A DNA stretch of 9,643 nt from an uncultured Selenomonadaceae bacterium (GTDB lineage Bacteria > Bacillota > Negativicutes > Selenomonadales > Selenomonadaceae): the NCBI GenBank assembly GCA_905235425.1, contig CAJOKY010000083.1:1-9643 (forward strand). The letters run 5' to 3'. The position numbers were made by a program, and so were the translations under genes. Numbering within the stretch: position 1 is the first letter of the stretch; each line of letters begins with the position of its first letter. The notes beneath the pieces are model-generated. The model was given only the letters and a program-made list of their open reading frames with translations. It was not told the origin of the DNA and ran no database searches. Positions 5,499-9,643 of this stretch are shown in pieces.

Positions 5499-7550
5499 AT
5501 GGCAATGGTAGTCAAAAACAACATGAGCGCTGTACGCACGCTCTCTACTCTTAACAAAAATAACACCGCTCTCCAGGACAGCTTGTCCAAAGTTTCCAGC
5601 GGTCTCAAAATTAACACGGCGAAAGACGACGCTTCCGGCTACGCTATCTCCGAGCGCATGCGCGTACAAATCCGCTCCCTCGATCAAGCTAATCAAAACT
5701 CTCAAAACGCGTCCAGCCTTATGAAAAACGCTGAAGGCGCTGTTGAAAGAACTATCGATATCCTTCGTACACTTAAACAAAAAGCTATCGACGCCGCCAC
5801 CGATACCAATACCGACGATGACCGCGCTACCATTCAAAAAGAACTCGATCAATTCATTGACCAAATAGATGACAACGCTCTTATCACCTTTAACGGCAAG
5901 TACCTGCTTGAAGGCTCCCGCGCCCAATCCGGCAGTGCTGTAGCTACTCATATGACTAATGGCTCTCTCGCTACCAATACCACGCTCCTTTCCACGCTCG
6001 GTTCCCTTTCCAACCGCAACGGCGAAAATATCGAAATCAATTCCAGCGACCGCGTCACTGTCTCTTTCGTTATGGGCGGCAAAACCTATGTCAGCACACT
6101 TTCTTCTGTTTCCAATGACACTCGTCTTGGCGATATCTACATGATGCTCAATACCGCTATCAACGGCACAACCACTGCAGGCAGTGCTTTTGCGGCAATT
6201 CAAACTACAACCGCTTTGCTTGAGAGCACCACAAATTTAGATGGCGTAGCGTGGACTGAAACAGCAAGTTTGAATGCAAGTGAAGGTCTGAATAAGGCTA
6301 TTCTTATTGATGGTGCTGCTGCGCGATTCACTAAAGCAGAAGCATTTCCGAGTTCAATTGACAGTAATTTAGAGCCAGATACTGTAGTACCAGAACCTAC
6401 AAAACCCAATAAAGCCGATTATGATATGACTGACTCCCAAAGTGTATCTAATTATAACACTGCGATGACTGAATATACCGCTGCTTTAGATGCTTATAAC
6501 AAGTATCTTGCTGATAAAGCTGCATATGACGCCCATATTGAAATGGTTACGTCGTCAATTAACGGAGGGAATAATGTTTGGGGTGTAGACGGAGATACGT
6601 TGATATTTACACATGATGGTCCGGATTATACAAGTAATAATATAGATGCAGGCACACTTACTAGTAACACAAAGACGATTGATTTCGTATATGGCGGCGA
6701 AACATATGCCATTAATGTAGGAACCGGCGGCGACAGTACCACAGCACTTTCCACAGATCCTTCTAAGGCTCATTATGCAACCACAGGTATTACGACAAGC
6801 AGCGGCACGGCACTTAACGTTGCGGCGTGGATGTCTACAGATGCAGTTGATAGTACTACGAAAAACGTTTTAATTCTCAAGGTGTTTGAAGCAGAATACA
6901 TTGCTACCAACGCGCAGATGTCCTCCAGCACGACAATAGGCAACACTCCTGCCGGCAAGCAGTTGACAACAGCAGACGGCTACAACGCATTGACCTTCCA
7001 AGCATCTTCAACCGGACTTGAAGGACAGATTTCGGGCTTGTCAATCAGCATTTCAGACAGTGAAGGCAACGTGAAGAAAGCGACAAACACGGCGCTTGAC
7101 GCATTCAAAACTTCTATATATGCGGCTAATGAAACGGCAGACGGTGCGGTATCATTCCAACTCGGCGCATCGGCAAACCAAGCAGTAAAAGTCGGCTTAA
7201 TGGATATGCGTTCAGAGGCATTGGGCTTGAAGGGACGCGACGGCACGACAATCAAGATCACGACGCGTGCGGCGGCAAATGCGGCAGTTGCGGCGTTCGA
7301 CAATGCGCTTAACAAAGCGCTTGATCAGCAGACGACAATCGGCGCGATTTCAGCGCGTTTGGACTACACGGCAAGCAACTTGACGACGTCAAGCGAAAAC
7401 GTCCAAGCGGCAGAGTCGACGATTCGTGATGCTGATATGGCAAAAGAAATGACGAACTACACGAAGAATAACGTACTGTTGCAAGCGGCACAGTCAATGT
7501 TGGCGCAGGCTAACCAAAATTCAAGTGCGGTATTGTCACTCCTTCAATAA
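5499..7550 (+). CDS. flagellin, unusually long (683 residues), apparently a hybrid
   Basis: Secreted subunit of the flagellar filament. Residues 1-142 are the conserved D0/D1 N-terminus (KVSSGLKIN, DDASGYAISERMR, NAEGAVERTIDILRTLKQ, DQFIDQIDDNALITFNGKYL). Residues ~569-683 are the C-terminus (ALGLKG, NKALDQQTTIGAISARLDYT, VQAAESTIRDADMAKEMTNY, QSMLAQANQNSSAVLSLLQ). The middle ~425 residues are variable and surface-exposed by analogy. They contain two FV-x-GG-x-TY segments (190-197 and 396-403) and a Pro/Lys-rich helical stretch (290-352). There is no signal peptide, as expected for type III export. ATG 5499 is chosen for its spacing to AAGGAGG; a TTG at 5493 is too close. Codon choice changes sharply near 6200: C-ending and CTC/CTT before, G- and A-ending and TTG after. 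Confidence 0.95.
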   Translation: MAMVVKNNMSAVRTLSTLNKNNTALQDSLSKVSSGLKINTAKDDASGYAISERMRVQIRSLDQANQNSQNASSLMKNAEGAVERTIDILRTLKQKAIDAATDTNTDDDRATIQKELDQFIDQIDDNALITFNGKYLLEGSRAQSGSAVATHMTNGSLATNTTLLSTLGSLSNRNGENIEINSSDRVTVSFVMGGKTYVSTLSSVSNDTRLGDIYMMLNTAINGTTTAGSAFAAIQTTTALLESTTNLDGVAWTETASLNASEGLNKAILIDGAAARFTKAEAFPSSIDSNLEPDTVVPEPTKPNKADYDMTDSQSVSNYNTAMTEYTAALDAYNKYLADKAAYDAHIEMVTSSINGGNNVWGVDGDTLIFTHDGPDYTSNNIDAGTLTSNTKTIDFVYGGETYAINVGTGGDSTTALSTDPSKAHYATTGITTSSGTALNVAAWMSTDAVDSTTKNVLILKVFEAEYIATNAQMSSSTTIGNTPAGKQLTTADGYNALTFQASSTGLEGQISGLSISISDSEGNVKKATNTALDAFKTSIYAANETADGAVSFQLGASANQAVKVGLMDMRSEALGLKGRDGTTIKITTRAAANAAVAAFDNALNKALDQQTTIGAISARLDYTASNLTTSSENVQAAESTIRDADMAKEMTNYTKNNVLLQAAQSMLAQANQNSSAVLSLLQ

Positions 7551-7613
7551 TAGCGAAAAAATGACGGTCGGAGGTTCAGCGGCTTAGGCTAGACATTTCG
7601 GCGTAGGATAAAA

Positions 7614-7647
7614 GAAACCGGCGGCTCTACGGGGCTGTCGGTTTTTT
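7614..7647 (+). terminator. rho-independent terminator of the flagellin gene
   Basis: ACCGGCGGC (7617-7625) pairs with GCTGTCGGT (7634-7642) over nine bases, two of them G-U, around an eight-base loop; AAA before the stem can pair into the T-run at 7642-7647. It stands 65 bases after the stop codon. Its right half (CTGTCGG, then T6) recurs at 7850-7862. Confidence 0.8.
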
Positions 7648-7651
7648 GGTG

Positions 7652-7686
7652 TTTAGGGATCAGGGATTAGGGATTAGGGAGTAGGG
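7652..7686 (+). repeat. five heptamer repeats after the flagellin terminator
   Basis: TTTAGGG, ATCAGGG, ATTAGGG, ATTAGGG, AGTAGGG in exact 7-base register. The first four bases of each vary, while AGGG is constant. They run directly into the first flagellin-tail copy. Confidence 0.85.
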
Positions 7687-7757
7687 AACAGTTTTGATGC
7701 AAGCGGCACAATCAATGTTGGCGCAGGCTAACCAAAATTCAAGTGAGGTTCTGTCGG
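7687..7757 (+). pseudogene. flagellin 3'-end copy 1 (71-base module)
   Basis: Bases 7698-7749 match 7480-7531 of the flagellin gene at 50 of 52 positions and would encode MQAAQSMLAQANQNSSEVLS. After the match comes CTGTCGG, which in the parent lies ~100 bases further on, in the right arm of the terminator. The copy therefore joins the flagellin tail to half the terminator and lacks the true stop codon, the spacer and the left arm. The preceding AACAGTTTTGA is shared by both copies. There is no upstream flagellin sequence, so it cannot make flagellin by itself. Confidence 0.85.
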
Positions 7758-7785
7758 AACAGGGAGCAGGGATTAGGGAGCAGGG
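7758..7785 (+). repeat. four heptamer repeats between the two flagellin-tail copies
   Basis: AACAGGG, AGCAGGG, ATTAGGG, AGCAGGG: exactly 28 bases. With the 71-base module this makes a 99-base period, a multiple of three, so both tail copies fall in one reading frame. Confidence 0.85.
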
Positions 7786-7856
7786 AACAGTTTTGATGCA
7801 GGCGGCACAATCAATATTGGCGCCGACTAACCAAAATTCAAGTGCGGTTCTGTCGG
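7786..7856 (+). pseudogene. flagellin 3'-end copy 2 (71-base module)
   Basis: Same 71-base module as copy 1, more diverged: 47 of 52 positions match the parent gene (7797-7848 against 7480-7531). It would encode MQAAQSILAPTNQNSSAVLS. Here CTGTCGG continues into TTTTTTGGTG, as in the real flagellin terminator, while in copy 1 it is cut off by heptamers. Copy 2 thus looks like the module next to the original right flank. Confidence 0.85.
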
Positions 7857-7868
7857 TTTTTTGGTGGG

Positions 7869-7897
7869 TTGAAAAAACTTTTGGCGACTGTTATAAT
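7869..7897 (+). promoter_or_regulatory. strong sigma-70-type promoter for vapD
   Basis: TTGAAA (7869-7874), a 17-base spacer and TATAAT (7892-7897) with TG at 7889-7890 (extended -10). Transcription would begin near 7904, about 20 bases before the start codon. The -35 overlaps a GTTTTTT/AAAAAAC inverted repeat (7856-7878), so the terminator-like T-run abuts the promoter. Confidence 0.75.
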
Positions 7898-7923
7898 TAC
7901 AAAAACGTTAGGTGGTGACCATA

Positions 7924-8208
7924 GTGTTTGCGATAGCATTTGATGTAAATATTGACGACTTGAAACGCGAATACGGCGATCCCTACAATCGAGCATATGA
8001 TGAAATTCGTCGTGAGCTTGAGCAGTTGGGTTTTGAGTGGACGCAGGGTAGCGTTTACATCAGTACAAGCGAGAAAGACACGTTGACCAATGTGTACAAG
8101 GCGATTAATAAGCTGTCGCAAATTGATTGGTTCAAGAAAAGTGTTCGTGATATTCGCGCCTTCAAGGTTGAAGATTGGTCGGACTTCACGGAAATTGTTA
8201 AGGGTTAA
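7924..8208 (+). CDS. vapD: VapD-family endoribonuclease (94 residues)
   Basis: Begins MFAIAFDVNIDDLKREYG and contains YNRAYDEIRRELEQLGFEWT (residues 21-40), QGSVYIS (41-47) and VYKAINKLSQIDWFKKSVRD (57-76), then FKVEDWSDFTEIVK. It is the full family length and, from memory, very close to Helicobacter pylori VapD. VapD is a small ferredoxin-fold ribonuclease related to Cas2, with the conserved Asp7 in the active site; it cuts RNA and acts as a toxin or persistence factor. The start GTG 7924 fits the family start and an AGGTGG site at 7910-7915 (spacing eight); GTGs at 7912 and 7915 overlap that site. No VapX-like antitoxin gene is adjacent. A strong private promoter and a patchy family distribution suggest a mobile gene. 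Confidence 0.92.
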   Translation: MFAIAFDVNIDDLKREYGDPYNRAYDEIRRELEQLGFEWTQGSVYISTSEKDTLTNVYKAINKLSQIDWFKKSVRDIRAFKVEDWSDFTEIVKG

Positions 8209-8233
8209 AAAATTTTTCAATTAAATACAAACT

Positions 8234-8278
8234 AAAAACTCCCAAGTAGTTAAAGCGAATAACTACAAGGGAGTTTTT
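8234..8278 (+). terminator. hairpin element 1: terminator-like, part of a repeated structured element
   Basis: AAAAACTCCC (8234-8243) pairs with GGGAGTTTTT (8269-8278). After a symmetric AA/AA internal loop, GTAGTTA (8246-8252) pairs with TAACTAC (8260-8266) around loop AAGCGAA. The perfect stem, the T-run and the place 25 bases after the vapD stop make it a good terminator, possibly in both directions. Its right arm also offers a GGGAG ribosome binding site 10 bases before GTG 8284. A second copy with compensatory changes lies at 8403-8451. Confidence 0.75.
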
Positions 8279-8283
8279 GTGTC

Positions 8284-8385
8284 GTGTCATTTGGTATTGG
8301 TGTAATTTCAGGTCTCGTTGCCAATTACATCAGCAAAAAATTTTCCGCAGCAGACGGTAAACACACATTCGCCCGTATGACGTAA
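8284..8385 (+). CDS. possible 33-residue hydrophobic peptide
   Basis: GTG 8284 opens SFGIGVISGLVANYISKK followed by a polar tail ending FARMT, with TAA at 8383-8385. The first ~15 residues are glycine- and valine-rich and could span or insert into a membrane; the rest is basic and polar, the outline of a type I-style small peptide. GGGAG at 8269-8273, in the right arm of hairpin 1, lies 10 bases upstream, so folding would hide it. I recognise no family, and a frame this short can arise by chance. The second hairpin is also followed by GTGTCA at nearly the same distance. Confidence 0.3.
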   Translation: MSFGIGVISGLVANYISKKFSAADGKHTFARMT

Positions 8386-8402
8386 AATCATTTCGGGAAC
8401 AA

Positions 8403-8451
8403 ACTAAAATCCCCAAGTAGTTACAGCGAATAACTGCAAGGGGATTTTAGT
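8403..8451 (+). repeat. hairpin element 2: second copy of the structured element
   Basis: ACTAAAATCCCC (8403-8414) pairs perfectly with GGGGATTTTAGT (8440-8451). Inside the same AA/AA internal loop, GTAGTTA (8417-8423) pairs with TAACTGC (8431-8437) around CAGCGAA. The core is shared with element 1, 171 bases upstream, as is the flank ACAAACTAAAA. Outer pairs differ in a compensating way (T-A becomes C-G and C-G becomes T-A, counted as the fourth and fifth pairs from the inner end). It may also end transcription. Confidence 0.75.
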
Positions 8452-8551
8452 TTTGGTGTCAATATGTTCGATGCTATATATTTACACTTCTAAGTTTAAT
8501 AATTTTAACACAGTCAGAAATATTTTGCAAGCAGTCAGAAAAAATATCGGC

Positions 8552-8580
8552 TTGACTAAGATTAGGCGCGTGACTAAAAT
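8552..8580 (+). promoter_or_regulatory. possible promoter for the glycosyltransferase gene
   Basis: TTGACT (8552-8557), a 17-base spacer and TAAAAT (8575-8580), each one base from consensus. Transcription would begin near 8587 and leave a leader of only about ten bases. If real, it rules out starts upstream of 8597. AT-rich sequence makes chance matches easy. Confidence 0.4.
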
Positions 8581-8596
8581 AAATTTGGTGAAAAAA

Positions 8597-9277
8597 ATGA
8601 ATAAAAATAAAGTGGCGTTTATAACCTGCGCGAACAGCGATTATTGGTACAGTGAGTGCTTGCTGTACTTGAAGAGTTTGAAACTGCCTGCGGGAATGAC
8701 GGCTGAATATATCGATATACGCGGCGCGGCGTCAATGGCGGCAGGCTACAACTCGGCAATGAAAAGCACGGACGCGAAGTATAAAATTTATCTGCACCAA
8801 GACGCGTTGGTAGTGAATAAAAATTTGGTAGGAGACCTGCTGAAAATATTTGCAGATGAAAGTATCGGTGCGGCGGGAATGATAGGTTGCGTGTCGTTAC
8901 CTGCTACCGGCGTATGGTGGGACGGCTTGCGAATATATGGGCGCGTGTTGCATGCGTGCGAGCCGGAAAGCGTGGTTGATTCGCATTGCAATGAGCCGGA
9001 AGGCGCGTACATGGAAGTTGAGGCAGTGGACGGCTTTTTAATAGCTACGCAGTACGATTTATATTGGCGCGAAGATTTATTCGACGGCTGGCATTTTTAT
9101 GATACGTCGATTTGCAAAGAATTTCAGCGCGAAGGCTACAAAGTCGTAGTGCCGAATCAGTCACAAGATTTTTGGTGCATGCACTGTCCTAAGGAAAAGC
9201 CGCTTGATCCGATATATCGCAAGTACCAAAAAATATTTCTGCGCGAATACGGCACGGAATTAAAGCCGGAGGTATGA
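8597..9277 (+). CDS. StrF-type glycosyltransferase (Glyco_tranf_2_5-like, 226 residues)
   Basis: The product begins MNKNKVAFITCANSDYWYSE and carries MAAGYNSAMKSTDAKYKIYL (residues 48-65) and HQDALVVN (67-74), the GT-A nucleotide-sugar region with an Asp in the place of a DxD-type motif. GMIGCVSLPATGVWWDG follows, then VEAVDGFLIATQYD (141-154), DGWHFYDTSICKEFQREGYK (163-182) and a WCMHC end. This pattern belongs to family-2-like transferases named after StrF. Cytoplasmic transfer of a sugar to a protein or lipid acceptor is inferred. Placed downstream of flagellin and coupled to a methyltransferase-like gene, it may help build a flagellin glycan. ATG 8597 has only a weak GGTG site; an in-frame upstream extension to 8453 is AT-rich, lacks family sequence and starts inside the second hairpin's flank. 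Confidence 0.8.
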   Translation: MNKNKVAFITCANSDYWYSECLLYLKSLKLPAGMTAEYIDIRGAASMAAGYNSAMKSTDAKYKIYLHQDALVVNKNLVGDLLKIFADESIGAAGMIGCVSLPATGVWWDGLRIYGRVLHACEPESVVDSHCNEPEGAYMEVEAVDGFLIATQYDLYWREDLFDGWHFYDTSICKEFQREGYKVVVPNQSQDFWCMHCPKEKPLDPIYRKYQKIFLREYGTELKPEV

Positions 9278-9280
9278 GCA

Positions 9281-9643
9281 ATGCCAAATTTGATGAACTT
9301 GATAGACGGCGAAGACAACTTTCATAAAATTTTGGTAGTGGAAAGTTCGGCGTACATTGACAAGTTGCGGCTACGTTTTCCGACGGCTGAAATTTTTTTT
9401 GTAACGGCAGACGAAGACACGGCGGAAAAATTTTCGTGCTACGTGAACGTGAAAACCTTCGTGCTTGATTATAGAGAAGAGCGGTTGCCGTTTGAAGGTG
9501 AATATTTCGACGCGATAATAGGCGACTTGACATTGGAGATTGTCGGCAACGCGCAGGACATAGCGGCGGGATTTTCAACGTACATAAAGCAAACCGGCGT
9601 ATGGTTGACGAGTTTTAGAAATCTGCGGCATTGGCAGGTTTTA
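9281..9643 (+). CDS. methyltransferase-like protein, 5' part (121 residues, runs off the right edge)
   Basis: ATG 9281 follows GGAGG (9268-9272) by eight bases and the glycosyltransferase stop by three, so the two are translationally close and surely one operon. The frame is open to the end of the window. Residues 62-86 read LDYREERLPFEGEYFDAIIG and DLTLE, like the central motif of class I SAM-dependent methyltransferases (acidic residue, then LPF-x-x-x-x-FD-x-I). Residues 104-118 (QTGVWLTSFRNLRHW) resemble the pGG-x-hh-x-S-x-x-N-x-xH stretch that follows. The usual glycine-rich motif I is not evident (ILVVESSAY instead), so methyltransferase activity is likely but not certain. A role in finishing the sugar added by the preceding enzyme is inferred. 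Confidence 0.6.
   Translation, partial: MPNLMNLIDGEDNFHKILVVESSAYIDKLRLRFPTAEIFFVTADEDTAEKFSCYVNVKTFVLDYREERLPFEGEYFDAIIGDLTLEIVGNAQDIAAGFSTYIKQTGVWLTSFRNLRHWQVL

Noticed and set aside
5469..6203. Long open frame antisense to the flagellin N-terminal half
   Set aside because: It is the complement of a strongly conserved flagellin coding region with biased codons; the predicted protein resembles nothing.
6000..6400. Replication origin at the skew change
   Set aside because: The change falls inside a coding region, with no DnaA-box cluster, no AT-rich unwinding region and no origin genes in the window.
7652..7856. CRISPR array
   Set aside because: Only two long units with a coding relative next door; the spacers are heptamer repeats and not unique sequences.
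7694..7918. A 74-codon open frame covering both flagellin-tail copies and the vapD promoter
   Set aside because: No ribosome binding site; it is stitched from tail copies, heptamers and promoter sequence. The frame survives only because the module period is 99 bases.
8229..8461. Type III antitoxin (ToxI-like) RNA repeats
   Set aside because: The two units are 171 bases apart and are perfect hairpins; ToxI repeats are short, adjacent, and form pseudoknots next to a ToxN gene, which is absent.
8453..8596. N-terminal extension of the glycosyltransferase to 8453
   Set aside because: The 48 extra residues have no family resemblance, are coded by AT-rich DNA with a repeated CAGTCAGAAA, and a plausible promoter (8552-8580) lies inside.

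Overview
The window looks like chromosomal DNA of a flagellated, Gram-negative-walled Firmicute of the class Negativicutes (Selenomonas/Anaerovibrio-like). This rests mainly on the flagellin, whose N-terminal (MAMVVKNNMSAV) and C-terminal (QNSSAVLSLLQ) ends match the Selenomonadales type as I remember it. No database search was possible.

Layout. Bases 1-144 (minus) hold the start of a PTS sugar permease (EIIC). Bases 408-861 (minus) hold a short ArgA-like GNAT acetyltransferase whose first ~25 residues are in another frame. Bases 1003-1236 (plus) encode a small four-knuckle zinc-ribbon protein. Bases 1386-3392 (minus) are a two-gene unit: a UPF0210/PFL-family protein followed by endonuclease III (nth). 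Divergent from it, 3491-4714 (plus) encodes a CCA-adding/HD-domain tRNA nucleotidyltransferase, followed by a Phd/YefM antitoxin (4737-5024) and the wreck of its PIN toxin (5021-5235). A sigma-28-like promoter and a leader with GGA-bearing hairpin precede a very long flagellin gene (5499-7550). Behind its terminator lie two decayed copies of the flagellin 3' end set between heptamer repeats, then vapD (7924-8208), two matching hairpins with a possible 33-residue hydrophobic peptide between them, a StrF-type glycosyltransferase (8597-9277) and the start of a methyltransferase-like gene (9281-end). The last two probably modify flagellin or another surface glycan.

Two threads run through the window. 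First, tracts of a 7-base repeat (A-N-Y-A-G-G-G and relatives) occur at 922-989, 1231-1402, 3461-3483, 7652-7686 and 7758-7785. They supply the stop codon of two genes and the ribosome binding site of a third. Second, base composition flips inside the flagellin gene: the plus strand is C-rich left of about 6200 and G-rich right of it, across genes of both orientations. With no origin genes present, this suggests a hybrid flagellin made by recombination between two oppositely oriented flagellin loci (an inversion endpoint), or an assembly join. The duplicated 3' ends behind the gene also point to repeated recombination at this locus.
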